64,000 nucleotides of DNA, taken from assembly GCF_021310995.1 (NCBI RefSeq), contig NZ_CP054150.1, positions 1,488,001 through 1,552,000 of the forward strand. Direction: 5' to 3'. The number at the start of each line of letters is the position of its first letter. Positions within the stretch are counted from its first letter, which is position 1. The notes under the pieces were generated by a model, which searched no databases, was not told where the DNA came from, and saw only the letters and a program-made list of their open reading frames with translations. Origin of the DNA: Agrobacterium vaccinii (lineage in GTDB: Bacteria; Pseudomonadota; Alphaproteobacteria; Rhizobiales; Rhizobiaceae). Below are positions 28,877-39,237 of the stretch, one piece after another. A program made the translations under genes and the position numbers.

Positions 28877-29923
28877 TCAGAGCAGAATGTCGGTGTAGAG
28901 CTCGGAAACATCCGGCTCCGGATCGGTCTGGGCGAACTCGGCGCTGTCGGCAACGACGTCACGGACATCCTTGTCGATTGCCTTGAGTTCATCCTCAGTG
29001 GCCCAGCCCTGTTGAAGGAGCCGCGCCTTGACCTGCTCGATTGGGTCATGTTCCGCGCGCATTTTCTGCACTTCGTCTTTGGAACGGTACTTTGCCGGGT
29101 CAGACATGGAGTGACCACGATAACGATAGGTCAGCATTTCCAGAATGATCGGGCCCTTGCCGGAACGGCAGTGCTCAAGCGCTTCGTCCGCAGCCGCCTT
29201 TACCGCACGGACATCCATGCCATCGACCTGCACGCCGGGAATGCCGAAACCGGAACCACGCAGCGAGTAATTGGACTGCGCCGTGGCGCGGGCGGTAGAC
29301 GTGCCCATCGCGTAGTGGTTGTTTTCGACGATATAGATGATCGGCAGCTTCCAGAGAGCAGCCATGTTGAAGCTCTCGTAGACCTGACCCTGGTTGGCCG
29401 CGCCATCACCGAAGTAAGCAACGGAAACGCTGTCATTGCCACGGTACTTGTTGGCGAAGGCAAGACCGGTTCCCAGAGAAACCTGAGCACCCACGATGCC
29501 GTGTCCGCCGTAGAAATGCTTTTCCTTGGAGAACATGTGCATGGAGCCGCCCTTGCCCTTGGACAAGCCGCCCTGGCGTCCGGTCAACTCGGCCATGACG
29601 CCACGTGCGCTCATGCCAGCAGCCAGCATGTGGCCGTGGTCACGGTAAGCGGTGATGACCTGATCGCCTTCCTTCTGCGACATGTTCATGCCGACAACGA
29701 CAGCTTCCTGCCCGATATAGAGGTGACAGAAACCACCGATGAAGCCCATGCCGTAGAGCTGGCCAGCCTTTTCTTCGAATCGACGGATCAGAAGCATTTC
29801 ACGATAGGCGTGCAACTCTTCGTCTTTACCAAAGTCCGGCGTATTCTTGCCGGTGAATTCCTTGGTGGCGGTCTTTGCCGTAGTCTTGCGGCCGGATACG
29901 GTCGCGGTTTTTCGCGGCGCCAT
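28877..29923 (-). CDS. pdhA: Pyruvate dehydrogenase E1 alpha
   Basis: A 348-residue subunit with the thiamine diphosphate-binding pattern GDGAANQGQVYESFNMAALW (GDG...N) and a regulatory-loop segment YRYRGHSMSDPAKYRSKDE. The first 30 residues are basic and Thr/Lys-rich (APRKTATVSGRKTTAKTATK), usual for rhizobial PdhA. With PdhB it decarboxylates pyruvate and acetylates the lipoyl groups. It is first in the operon; GGGAGGG lies just ahead of the ATG at 29923. Confidence 0.96.
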   Translation of the reverse strand: MAPRKTATVSGRKTTAKTATKEFTGKNTPDFGKDEELHAYREMLLIRRFEEKAGQLYGMGFIGGFCHLYIGQEAVVVGMNMSQKEGDQVITAYRDHGHMLAAGMSARGVMAELTGRQGGLSKGKGGSMHMFSKEKHFYGGHGIVGAQVSLGTGLAFANKYRGNDSVSVAYFGDGAANQGQVYESFNMAALWKLPIIYIVENNHYAMGTSTARATAQSNYSLRGSGFGIPGVQVDGMDVRAVKAAADEALEHCRSGKGPIILEMLTYRYRGHSMSDPAKYRSKDEVQKMRAEHDPIEQVKARLLQQGWATEDELKAIDKDVRDVVADSAEFAQTDPEPDVSELYTDILL

Positions 29924-29967
29924 TCATCCCTCCCTGAGTTGCCATTAGAATGGTTGGATTGGGACGC

Positions 29968-29996
29968 ACCATATGCAAGAAAAAGCGAACCAGCAA
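29968..29996 (-). promoter_or_regulatory. Candidate promoter of the pdh operon
   Basis: On the minus strand TTGCTG (29996-29991) and TATGGT (29973-29968) are 17 bp apart, 45 bp upstream of the pdhA ATG. The pair closely resembles the candidate promoter in front of rpsB (TTGCTT-N17-TATGCG). Confidence 0.4.
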
Positions 29997-30045
29997 TGCC
30001 ATAAACGCATGGCTCATATTCTGGTAAGTTGCTGTGAATAAATTA

Positions 30046-30076
30046 AAAAACTGGATTAACCGATATCAGGTTAATC
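30046..30076 (-). terminator. Intrinsic terminator after the ftsB-like gene
   Basis: On the minus strand, GATTAACC-TGATATC-GGTTAATC forms a perfect 8-bp stem beginning at the stop codon of the ftsB-like gene and is followed by CAG and six T. It should end the eno/ftsB-like transcript ahead of pdhA. Confidence 0.65.
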
Positions 30077-30392
30077 AGAAATATGTATTCATGATCACGA
30101 TTTCGTCGCTGCGTGACATATTCAACTGATAACGCGAGATTTCATCGATCATGTCGCGCTCCAGCGAACCATCGCTCATCAGCTCGACCTGGCGCTCCAA
30201 CGAGACGCGTGCCTTGGTCAGCTTCGCAAGCTCGACGGTGCGCGCCAGACGCTGGCGCTCCAGACGCTCCGTCGCCTGAAGACCAAAGTCGCCATGGACA
30301 CAATGATATCCGAAATAGGAAAGGAATGCGACGGTGATTGCCGGAACGACCAGACGGCCAAAACGTCTCTTCTTGTGATGCTTGGTCCACAT
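30075..30392 (-). CDS. FtsB/DivIC-type septum formation initiator
   Basis: A 105-residue bitopic membrane protein: a basic N-terminus (MWTKHHKKRRFGR), one transmembrane helix (LVVPAITVAFLSYFGYHCVHG), then a predicted coiled coil (residues about 42-85, ATERLERQRLARTVELAKLTKAR) and a short tail. This is the septum formation initiator layout; FtsB joins FtsL and FtsQ in the divisome. The gene lies between eno and pdhA as in other alphaproteobacteria and E. coli (eno-ftsB). The assignment rests on topology and position. Confidence 0.82.
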   Translation of the reverse strand: MWTKHHKKRRFGRLVVPAITVAFLSYFGYHCVHGDFGLQATERLERQRLARTVELAKLTKARVSLERQVELMSDGSLERDMIDEISRYQLNMSRSDEIVIMNTYF

Positions 30393-30486
30393 ACTCTTGA
30401 ACAGCCTTCAAACGCGTTACTGCCATCACCATAGCCGCATTTGTTTAACCATCCGTTGACCTTAACTCCGTCGCCCACCGCAGCGC

Positions 30487-30519
30487 ACAAAAAAGGCCCG
30501 CCGAAGCGAGCCTTTTTTT
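30487..30519 (-). terminator. Intrinsic terminator after eno
   Basis: On the minus strand a run of A is followed by GGCTCGC-TTCG-GCGGGCC and TTTTTT, a 7-bp GC stem (one G-T pair) with a UUCG tetraloop, extended by A-T pairs. It starts 19 bp after the eno stop. Confidence 0.85.
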
Positions 30520-30537
30520 AAATCTGTATAGAAAGCC

Positions 30538-31842
<1,305 letters not shown>

Positions 31843-31867
31843 TCAGATGCCTGTCTTAAAGTGCATC

Positions 31868-31892
31868 CCGAAAACTGTGAAGCGCTTTTCGG
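31868..31892. repeat. Short palindromic repeat CCGAAAA-N11-TTTTCGG
   Basis: An inverted repeat with 7-bp arms in the kdsA-eno gap, embedded in GTGCATC ... ATGAGCGGCGCG. It resembles in layout the palindrome at 25001-25024 (CCGAAAAT arms with a nearby GCATC), so both may belong to one dispersed family. Nothing else is recognisable in the 227-bp gap. Confidence 0.55.
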
Positions 31893-32039
31893 ATGAGCGG
31901 CGCGATAAACGGGACAACGGAAATGGCGACTCGATTTGAATTTCTTCCGTCGCTGTAGACGACGCACAAGAATTTACAATGACGGCGCCCTCTTCCAGAC
32001 GCCTTCCTTCTCATAAAAATCGATTAAGGCCAAAAGCCG

Positions 32040-32888
32040 TCACGCAGCCTTGGAGATGTTGTCGAAGGCCAGCAGTTTTTCCAGAAGCTTCGGCATATTC
32101 TTGAGGTGCACCATGTTCGGCCCGTCGGACGGCGCATTATCAGGGTCCTCATGCGTCTCCACGAAAAGACCAGCAACGCCCACGGCCACGGCAGCACGAG
32201 ACAGCGTTTCAACAAACTCCCGCTGACCGCCGCTGGAACCACCCTGCCCGCCAGGCTGCTGCACGGAGTGCGTGGCATCGAACACCACGGGCGCACCGAG
32301 CGATGCCATGATGGGAAGCGAACGCATATCGGAAACCAGCGTATTGTAGCCGAACGAGGCCCCGCGCTCGCAGAGCAGTACGTTCGGATTGCCGCTATCG
32401 TTCAGCTTCGCCAGCACATTCTTCATGTCCCAAGGGGCCAAAAACTGACCCTTCTTGACGTTGATGACGCGACCGGTCTTTGCAGCCGCCACCAGCAAGT
32501 CAGTCTGGCGGCTGAGAAATGCCGGAATCTGAAGGATATCCACGACAGGCGCGACGATGCCGCACTGTTCCTCGTTGTGAATATCCGTGAGAACCGGAAA
32601 TCCGAACTGGCTTTTCAGCTCCGAAAAAATCTCAAGCGCCTTATCGATGCCGATACCGCGCTGACCGGAGAGCGACGTGCGATTCGCCTTGTCGAACGAG
32701 GATTTGTAGACCAGACCGATACCCAGCTTGCCGCAAAGGTCAGCCAGCGTTTCCGCAATCATGAAGGCGTGGTCGCGGCTTTCCATCTGGCACGGCCCGG
32801 CAATCAGCGAGAAACGCTCGGTGTTGGAAAAAGAGACCGCGCCCGCACCCTCGCCAGCAACCACTTTCAGATTATTCGTCACACTCAT
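32040..32888 (-). CDS. kdsA: 2-dehydro-3-deoxyphosphooctonate aldolase (KDO8P synthase)
   Basis: A 282-residue TIM-barrel enzyme: [64 protein letters not shown] and [15 protein letters not shown]. It condenses PEP and arabinose 5-phosphate to KDO-8-phosphate for lipopolysaccharide core. The frame extends 47 codons upstream, but [13 protein letters not shown] at 32888 is the expected N-terminus. It is divergent from lexA, with the SOS box between. Confidence 0.96.
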   Translation of the reverse strand: MSVTNNLKVVAGEGAGAVSFSNTERFSLIAGPCQMESRDHAFMIAETLADLCGKLGIGLVYKSSFDKANRTSLSGQRGIGIDKALEIFSELKSQFGFPVLTDIHNEEQCGIVAPVVDILQIPAFLSRQTDLLVAAAKTGRVINVKKGQFLAPWDMKNVLAKLNDSGNPNVLLCERGASFGYNTLVSDMRSLPIMASLGAPVVFDATHSVQQPGGQGGSSGGQREFVETLSRAAVAVGVAGLFVETHEDPDNAPSDGPNMVHLKNMPKLLEKLLAFDNISKAA

Positions 32889-33083
32889 GATGATTCCCCT
32901 GATACAAAAGGGACGCTTCGCAGCCGACGCCGCCGAACCATCCTGCAATCTCTCAAAACTCGCCACGCACTTAGCAGCAAGCAGCAGCGAAGTCACGGCA
33001 TGACGTGGCAGGCGAGGTAGAACACCCATAGGACATCTATCAACGATGTCTTAAATGATTTGGGATGACTATTGGGGATTGCA

Positions 33084-33113
33084 GAACACATGTGGAACAT
33101 ATAGTGTTCGTTC
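33084..33113. promoter_or_regulatory. LexA-binding SOS box(es) of the lexA promoter
   Basis: GAAC half-sites at 33084 and 33095 form GAAC-N7-GAAC, which on the other strand is the alphaproteobacterial SOS box GTTC-N7-GTTC. A third half-site in opposite orientation, GTTC at 33106, keeps the 11-bp period, and a further GTTC follows at 33110. The cluster overlaps a possible promoter (TTGCAG at 33079) 50-80 bp upstream of lexA, as expected for autorepression. Confidence 0.8.
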
Positions 33114-33163
33114 TGTATTTGTTTCACGAATCTAAGCCTCAAAGCTTCAAGGGTGTTTACTCC

Positions 33164-33883
33164 ATGCTCACGCGCAAACAGCAGGAACTGCTTCTCTTCA
33201 TTCATGAGCGAATGAAAGAGTCCGGCGTGCCGCCGTCCTTCGATGAAATGAAGGATGCGCTCGATCTTGCCTCCAAATCCGGCATACACAGGCTGATCAC
33301 GGCATTGGAAGAACGCGGATTCATTCGCCGGCTACCGAATCGTGCCCGCGCGCTCGAAGTCATCAAGCTTCCCGAATCGTATTCACCGCAGAATAAGCCG
33401 CAGCGAGGCTTTTCACCCAGCGTCATCGAGGGCAGTCTCGGCAAACCGCAGCCCGTGCAGCCGCCGCCTCCCGCTGCCGCAAACGATCGCAACCCTGATT
33501 CGGTGAGCGTACCGGTTATGGGACGGATTGCTGCGGGCGTGCCGATTTCGGCAATCCAGAACAACACGCATGATGTCGTCGTGCCCATGGATATGCTAGG
33601 TGCGGGCGAGCATTACGCGCTTGAAGTCAAAGGTGATTCGATGATCGAAGCAGGCATCTTCGATGGCGATACGGTTATAATCCGCGATACGAGTACGGCA
33701 AATCCGGGCGATATCATTGTCGCACTGGTGGACGAGGAAGAAGCGACCTTGAAACGCTTCCGTCGCAAAGGCGCGTCGATTGCGCTGGAGGCAGCAAACC
33801 CTGCCTATGAAACTCGTATCTTCGGACCTGATAGGGTGAAAATTCAGGGCAAACTCGTTGGCCTGATCCGCCGCTATCATTGA
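33164..33883 (+). CDS. lexA: SOS repressor LexA
   Basis: A 239-residue repressor. The N-terminal winged helix ([37 protein letters not shown] region; recognition helix [18 protein letters not shown]) is joined by a long Pro-rich linker to the S24 protease domain. The Ala-Gly cleavage site lies in GRIAAGVPI, catalytic Ser in [15 protein letters not shown] and Lys in [11 protein letters not shown]. RecA-stimulated self-cleavage induces the SOS regulon. The ATG at 33164 begins MLTRKQQ; an upstream ATG at 33065 would lie inside the SOS box region. Confidence 0.96.
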   Translation: MLTRKQQELLLFIHERMKESGVPPSFDEMKDALDLASKSGIHRLITALEERGFIRRLPNRARALEVIKLPESYSPQNKPQRGFSPSVIEGSLGKPQPVQPPPPAAANDRNPDSVSVPVMGRIAAGVPISAIQNNTHDVVVPMDMLGAGEHYALEVKGDSMIEAGIFDGDTVIIRDTSTANPGDIIVALVDEEEATLKRFRRKGASIALEAANPAYETRIFGPDRVKIQGKLVGLIRRYH

Positions 33884-33891
33884 GACCTTCT

Positions 33892-33915
33892 GGGGCAGAT
33901 TTGATTGTCTGCCCC
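33892..33915 (+). terminator. Hairpin after lexA, probable terminator
   Basis: GGGGCAGA-N8-TCTGCCCC is a perfect 8-bp GC-rich stem 9 bp after the lexA stop. The following sequence is T-rich but interrupted (CCTTGGTATTTTC), so termination may be partial. Confidence 0.55.
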
Positions 33916-34302
33916 GCCTTGGTATTTTCAATTTTCGGTATTTGCGACACTTGATGCTTAGTGGTCGAAGTTCGCTTGAGCTCGGACCGGTATATTATGC
34001 GTGTTTTAAACGGATAATTCGCTCAGGACGGTTTCAAAAACCGGAAATCATTAGCCGGGTCATCATTTTTTCGAATCGCGCGCCACTTCGATAGTCTATG
34101 ACGTTTTGAGCACGTTTTTAGTGGTGATGAATGCGGTTGAGCAGCGGAATATAAGGTTTTCCGATCTCAGCGCGATGCTGGAAAGCTACTCGCTTGAGCG
34201 AATGACAAAACATCAAATAATTTGAAGACCACCATCGCGCAGACTGTCTGTATTGAAAAATTTTCCCGCGCTAACATGGTATGCGCAACGAGGGATCTTG
34301 AG
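33916..34302. other. Gene-free stretch between lexA and the GST gene
   Basis: About 390 bp of lower-GC sequence with no convincing coding frame. Only small signals are visible: GGTTTCAAAAACC (a small hairpin near 34030) and two similar CGCTTGAGC pieces near 33973 and 34190. It should include the promoter of the GST gene at 34303. No tRNA or known RNA fold is recognised. Confidence 0.5.
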
Positions 34303-34983
34303 ATGTACGATCTTTACATAGCCAACAAGAATTATTCCTCCTGGTCATTGCGTCCGTGGGTATTGATGCGAACGCTCGATATTCCCTTCAGCGAGAAACT
34401 CACGCCCTTCGGCAATTCAGCACAGGATTTCGCAGTGTTTTCGCCAACGGCAAAAGTGCCCTGCCTTGTCGAAAACGAGTTCACCGTGTGGGACACGTTG
34501 TCGATAACAGAATATCTGGCCGAACGGCACATTGGCGTTTGGGCTGGTCATGCGAGGGCGCGTGCCTGGTCCCGTTCTGCAGCAGCAGAAATGCATTCCG
34601 GCTTCCAGACGTTGCGCAACGAGCATCCTATGCATGTCGGTCTTCGCATACAGCCAGTAGCGATCAGCGAAGCTTTGCGGAAAGACATCTCCCGCATAGA
34701 CGCACTTTGGCAGGAAGGTCTGACATCCTTTGGTGGGCCATTCCTGGCAGGAGAAACATTTACGGCGGTCGACGCGTTTTTCTGTCCCGTCGCCTTCCGC
34801 TTTCAGACCTACGCAACGGCCTTGTCTCCCGAGTCAGAAGCTTACAAGAACCGTCTTCTCGCCCTGCCAGCGATGCATGAATGGCAAGATGCGGCTTTGC
34901 TGGAACCGTGGCGCGATGCGGAACACGAGGCGGAAGCCAAGGCCACCGGAGAATGGCTCGCGGATTTACGCTCAAAGCCGTGA
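34303..34983 (+). CDS. Glutathione S-transferase family protein
   Basis: A 226-residue protein with a thioredoxin-like N-terminal domain (MYDLYIANKNYSSWSLRPWVLMR; active-site Ser in NYSSWS; glutathione-binding KVPCLVENEFTVWDTLSITEYL) and an all-helical C-terminal domain. The N-terminal pattern resembles YfcF/zeta-like GSTs. It would conjugate or reduce electrophiles with glutathione in the cytoplasm. MYDLYIANK at 34303 was chosen as start; 27 further upstream codons look non-coding. It has no evident operon partner. Confidence 0.85.
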   Translation: MYDLYIANKNYSSWSLRPWVLMRTLDIPFSEKLTPFGNSAQDFAVFSPTAKVPCLVENEFTVWDTLSITEYLAERHIGVWAGHARARAWSRSAAAEMHSGFQTLRNEHPMHVGLRIQPVAISEALRKDISRIDALWQEGLTSFGGPFLAGETFTAVDAFFCPVAFRFQTYATALSPESEAYKNRLLALPAMHEWQDAALLEPWRDAEHEAEAKATGEWLADLRSKP

Positions 34984-35098
34984 TCTCTGGGTAAACCTCC
35001 TATCGCGAGCGCACGCTGTGGCGTAGTTTTCTAGAGGAAAGAGTATTTGAAGGGTATAGCCGAAGCGTTTCAACCCGCACCCTTCGAGCCAAGCGTCG

Positions 35099-37618
35099 TC
35101 ACCGCGAAGTCGACAACATCGTCGCGATATGCGGCGGAAGGGACGTGTCGAAATCTCTTTTGCGCCAGTCATAGCTCCGGTGCATGGTCCAGAACCGATT
35201 CACACCCTCCATCGCAGCCTCAGCTTTGACGATGGGGGCGTCCTTGTCGCCGAGCCAGATTTCCAGTGAGCCGGTTCGGCGCAATATGTCCTGGCTGATG
35301 AGAATGGCGCCGGAATAGCACTCGGTAAATGAGACACGTCGTGTCGTCACGATCAGGTCGGCGATCTCGCATGCGGTCCCAGTCAGCGTACTGTCGAAGA
35401 TCACGGCTATTGCAACGCCGGTTCGGGATTTGGCAACGCACCAGCTATCCTTCCGGCACGTGAAGCGCTCTGTTTTGGAAAGCGCGTTTCGCATCTCCTC
35501 CGTTGCTTTTGCCTTATCTCTCTCGCTCAAACCAGTGCGCCGTGTAGTGGGTGGCTCGTCGGCATCAGCCTCGTCACCATCAGGTGACTTTGCGGTTTCC
35601 AGCATGTCTGGCGGGTTATGTCGTTCGGATAGGGGCAGCGCCCTCACCCATTGGTCATAGATGAAACCCGAGGCCCGCTGCTTTGTCGTCGCCACCGCAT
35701 CCTCCGTCAGTAGCGCGACCAGAGAAGCGTCCTCGTAGATCAGCAAATCCGGCCTTGCCCTCCATTGCTCAACGACCAATAATCCAAACCCGGCGGCAAT
35801 GAACGGCAAGCCTATCAGCGCCAAACGTGTGCGTAAGAGCGCCAGCAGCAAAAAACCTGTCGTGGATACGGCGAGGAACCAGCCGTTCTGCCGCCCGATC
35901 GTCGCATCGCCACCCCAACTGGAAACGGTCTTTGCGATGTCGATCACCAGCGCCATGCCGTAGCCCATGACCTTCAGAAAGGGAGCGTCGAGCCCAAACG
36001 GCATCAACAGCATGCCAACCAGCGCGAACGGCATGACAATCAACGACATGACCGGCATAGCCGCCAGATTGGCCGCCAGCCCATATGTCGTGATCCGGTG
36101 AAAATGCTCGATGGAGTAGACAGCAGTCGAGATGCCACCGATCAGTGACGTCACCACGACACCGCCCATGATCGTACCAACCTTGGCCGCCAATGACAGC
36201 CACCATGGTGGACGGGATAGGATCCGCTGCTCGCGGTCGCCTCGCCACCTGCTCCAGAAGGCGTAGCCGGACACCAGTGCCAGCGTCGCCGCAAACGACA
36301 TCTGGAAACTCGGACCCATCACCTCATGCGGTGACAGAACGATGATGACGATGGCGGAAAGCGCGATGTTTCTGAGACTGATCGAGGGCTTGTCCACCAG
36401 CACCGCGATCAGCATGACCGACATCATCAACCACGCCCGCTCTGCCGATACGGCAAACCCAGAGATGAGATAGTAGGCGAGCGTCATCAACAGCGCCGCA
36501 AATGCGGAGATTTTCTTCACGGGCCAGCGCTGCGAAAAAGCGGGAAACAAGCTGAAGGCGGTTCGCATTCCGACGAAGAAGATGCCAGCGGCCAGCGCCA
36601 TGTTCAGCCCTGAAATGGCAACGATATGCGCCAACCCGGAAACGCGCAGCGCTTCCATCGTCTCATTGGAAATCGCGCGCCTTTCGTCGGTGATGATCGA
36701 TGCGGCGAACGCGCCAGCGTCGCCGCCGATCAGGTCACGAATGCGTTGCGCAATATCGCTTCTGAGCTTGTAGAGCCACGCATCCGCTGCCCCCGTCCAC
36801 GTTGTGGACTTTTGCTTGTCCGGCAATGTCTTCGGCGCACCGTAGAAGAAACCCGTCGCGCCGATTCCATTAAAATATGAAGCGAAGGCGAAGTCGTTTA
36901 GCCCCGGCAGCGCCGGGCCCGAGGGCGGCGATAGCCGCGCCTTTCCGGTGATCACACCACCAATGGCCACTGCCTCACGACGGCTGCGTGATACCAGCGA
37001 GACTTTCTGCGGTGGGCGGGACAGTTTTGGGCCCGATGTCGCGTCCAGAACCACGACATATCGCCAGTTTCCCCTCGCATCCAGTTCACGCCTCTCCACC
37101 GTCCCGGTAATCGTTGTCGTCACAGGCGTGTCGAGAATGATGGTACCGATGCGCCGCGCTTCGACATCAGCCAGCAGCATGCCAGTCATCAAAAGAGCCA
37201 TGGCCTTCAACACAGCTGCAACAGTGCCCGGGCGGTGCAGCATGGCTGCGGCCCAGGCGCCGATCCCAACCGTAACGAACATCAAAAACCAGCGCGATGG
37301 CGTCGCGGGCAGACCGAACCATAGCGCAGCCCCCAACGCGATGAAGACTGGCACGAACAGGAAGTCCTGCCGGTGCATCACCTCCTGCTCGGCACAGGTG
37401 ATGATCCATTGTTTGAGAGCACGAACCGACCAACCCCGGGCAGTTCCCTGCCCCGTTTCCAAGGCCAGCTCGCGCCGTGAGGTGTGAAGCGGCAACAGCA
37501 AATCATCGAGGTCCGCATGCGCAACGGAGCTCGTTTCCGCCAGGCGGAAATGCTGTTTTTCGTCCTGTGTGTTCAAACCCCGGCGCCCCTTGCCGCAGCC
37601 CTTAGTTTGCAACCCCAA
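35099..37618 (-). CDS. comEC: ComEC/Rec2-family membrane protein
   Basis: An 839-residue frame with an N-terminal hydrophobic pair (about residues 85-150), an OB-like DUF4131 region, and a competence domain with about eight further membrane helices (HIVAISGLNMALAAGIFF, YYLISGFAVSAERAWLMMS, GPSFQMSFAATLALVSGYAFW). The C-terminal soluble part is a diverged metallo-beta-lactamase-like domain without a clear HxHxD, so nuclease activity is doubtful. ComEC forms the DNA uptake channel; its role in rhizobia is unproven. The frame starts with TTG at 37618; another TTG at 37576 is equally possible. Confidence 0.85.
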   Translation of the reverse strand: MGLQTKGCGKGRRGLNTQDEKQHFRLAETSSVAHADLDDLLLPLHTSRRELALETGQGTARGWSVRALKQWIITCAEQEVMHRQDFLFVPVFIALGAALWFGLPATPSRWFLMFVTVGIGAWAAAMLHRPGTVAAVLKAMALLMTGMLLADVEARRIGTIILDTPVTTTITGTVERRELDARGNWRYVVVLDATSGPKLSRPPQKVSLVSRSRREAVAIGGVITGKARLSPPSGPALPGLNDFAFASYFNGIGATGFFYGAPKTLPDKQKSTTWTGAADAWLYKLRSDIAQRIRDLIGGDAGAFAASIITDERRAISNETMEALRVSGLAHIVAISGLNMALAAGIFFVGMRTAFSLFPAFSQRWPVKKISAFAALLMTLAYYLISGFAVSAERAWLMMSVMLIAVLVDKPSISLRNIALSAIVIIVLSPHEVMGPSFQMSFAATLALVSGYAFWSRWRGDREQRILSRPPWWLSLAAKVGTIMGGVVVTSLIGGISTAVYSIEHFHRITTYGLAANLAAMPVMSLIVMPFALVGMLLMPFGLDAPFLKVMGYGMALVIDIAKTVSSWGGDATIGRQNGWFLAVSTTGFLLLALLRTRLALIGLPFIAAGFGLLVVEQWRARPDLLIYEDASLVALLTEDAVATTKQRASGFIYDQWVRALPLSERHNPPDMLETAKSPDGDEADADEPPTTRRTGLSERDKAKATEEMRNALSKTERFTCRKDSWCVAKSRTGVAIAVIFDSTLTGTACEIADLIVTTRRVSFTECYSGAILISQDILRRTGSLEIWLGDKDAPIVKAEAAMEGVNRFWTMHRSYDWRKRDFDTSLPPHIATMLSTSR

Positions 37619-37634
37619 AGAAAAGATTGCAACC
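37607..37634. repeat. Direct repeat TTGCAACC, two copies 20 bp apart
   Basis: TTGCAACC occurs at 37607-37614 and 37627-37634, two helical turns apart, in the comEC-gltA intergenic region. The same octamer starts the dyad at 19525. It could be an operator for gltA or comEC; a chance repeat cannot be excluded. Confidence 0.35.
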
Positions 37635-37836
37635 TCTTGCTGAGTTAAGAAAGCATTGACCTAGAATGAAACACTATGCCGTAGAAATGCTCCATTTCGG
37701 GATATTGGCGTGTCGCAATGCACAATTTGGCCTTCGGATAGCTTGGCTTTATGGCTCGGATCATATAGCTAAATCGCTGACGCTTAAACTGGCTGATGCG
37801 TCACCCCGCATCGCCTGCATATTTCGGAGGTATGGT

Positions 37837-39126
37837 ATGACGGAAACTAGCGCGACAGTGACACTCGGCGATAATAAGGTCGATCTCCCTGTGCGAGAAG
37901 GCACGATCGGACCCAAGGTCGTAGATATCGGAACGCTTTATAAGAACACCGGCACCTTCACCTACGACCCCGGCTTTACGTCGACTGCCTCTTGCGAATC
38001 CAAGATCACGTATATCGATGGCGATGAAGGCGTGCTTCTGCATCGCGGTTACCCTATCGAGCAACTGGCCGAACAGGGCGACTTCCTCGAAACCTGCTAC
38101 CTGCTGCTTTACGGCGAACTGCCGACGACAGCACAGAAGAAAGACTTCGACACCCGCGTAACGCGCCACACAATGGTGCATGAGCAGATGAGCCGCTTCT
38201 TCACCGGCTTCCGTCGCGACGCTCACCCGATGGCTGTCATGTGCGGCACGGTCGGCGCGCTCTCTGCGTTCTATCACGACTCCACAGATATTACCGATCC
38301 GCACCAGCGCATGGTCGCTTCGCTGCGTATGATCGCCAAGATGCCGACGATTGCGGCAATGGCTTACAAATACCACATCGGTCAGCCTTTCGTGTATCCA
38401 AAGAACGATCTGGATTACGCGTCCAATTTCCTCAACATGTGCTTTGCTGTTCCTTGCGAAGACTACAAAGTTGATCCTGTCCTAGCCCGCGCCATGGACC
38501 GCATCTTCATTCTCCACGCCGATCACGAGCAGAACGCGTCCACATCGACGGTTCGTCTGGCAGGTTCTTCCGGTGCAAATCCGTTCGCCTGTATCGCGGC
38601 TGGCATCGCCTGCCTCTGGGGCCCTGCCCACGGCGGTGCAAACGAAGCAGCGCTCAACATGCTGAACGAAATCGGTTCGGTCGATCGTATTCCTGAATAC
38701 ATCGCCCGCGCCAAGGACAAGAACGATCCGTTCCGCCTGATGGGCTTTGGCCACCGCGTTTACAAGAACTACGATCCGCGCGCCAAGATCATGCAGAAGA
38801 CCATGTACGAAGTGCTGGAAGCCACGGGCAACCAGGATGATCCGATCATGCAGGTCGCGCTCGAGCTGGAAAAGATCGCCCTTTCCGACCCTTACTTCGT
38901 CGAAAAGAAGCTCTATCCAAACGTCGACTTCTACTCGGGTATCACGCTGAAGGCGCTTGGATTCCCCACGACCATGTTCACCGTTCTCTTTGCTCTCGCC
39001 CGCACCGTGGGCTGGATTGCTCAGTGGAACGAAATGATCGAAGATCCACAGCAGCGCATCGGTCGCCCTCGCCAGCTCTACACCGGCGAAGCAAAGCGCG
39101 ACTACACGCCTGTGTCCAAGCGCTAA
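37837..39126 (+). CDS. gltA: Citrate synthase
   Basis: A 429-residue type II citrate synthase: [22 protein letters not shown] (catalytic His), [17 protein letters not shown] (catalytic His, oxaloacetate-binding Arg) and [16 protein letters not shown] (catalytic Asp). It condenses acetyl-CoA with oxaloacetate at the head of the TCA cycle. The ATG at 37837 has a strong CGGAGG 6 nt upstream; the frame runs on to 37666 but the added part has no citrate synthase similarity. The 200-bp leader contains a TTGACC at 37655 as a possible -35. Confidence 0.97.
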   Translation: MTETSATVTLGDNKVDLPVREGTIGPKVVDIGTLYKNTGTFTYDPGFTSTASCESKITYIDGDEGVLLHRGYPIEQLAEQGDFLETCYLLLYGELPTTAQKKDFDTRVTRHTMVHEQMSRFFTGFRRDAHPMAVMCGTVGALSAFYHDSTDITDPHQRMVASLRMIAKMPTIAAMAYKYHIGQPFVYPKNDLDYASNFLNMCFAVPCEDYKVDPVLARAMDRIFILHADHEQNASTSTVRLAGSSGANPFACIAAGIACLWGPAHGGANEAALNMLNEIGSVDRIPEYIARAKDKNDPFRLMGFGHRVYKNYDPRAKIMQKTMYEVLEATGNQDDPIMQVALELEKIALSDPYFVEKKLYPNVDFYSGITLKALGFPTTMFTVLFALARTVGWIAQWNEMIEDPQQRIGRPRQLYTGEAKRDYTPVSKR

Positions 39127-39150
39127 GCGCGGATATCCATTACGAAAAAA

Positions 39151-39179
39151 GAAGCCGGGCTCACGCCCGGCTTTTTTTG
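39151..39179 (+). terminator. Intrinsic terminator after gltA
   Basis: AGCCGGGC-TCAC-GCCCGGCT followed by seven T, with A-rich sequence in front, 26 bp after the gltA stop. A textbook Rho-independent terminator. Confidence 0.92.
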
Positions 39180-39237
39180 TTTGCCGATACCCGCGTCCTT
39201 TGTCAAAGTCGTACGAAGACATCAGCAAAGGCCAGCC

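Noticed and set aside
27815..30004. A 729-codon plus-strand open frame opposite pdhB and pdhA
   Set aside because: It lies antisense to two unmistakable enzymes; long antisense frames are expected in GC-rich coding DNA with strong third-position bias. No recognisable domain or ribosome-binding site.
30046..30076. GATTAACC...GGTTAATC as a CtrA (TTAA-N7-TTAA) site
   Set aside because: The spacing between TTAA elements is 11, not 7, and the dyad followed by six T right after a stop codon is better explained as a terminator.
37666..37836. A 57-codon N-terminal extension of citrate synthase
   Set aside because: No homology to citrate synthases, and a strong CGGAGG site sits correctly before the internal ATG at 37837.
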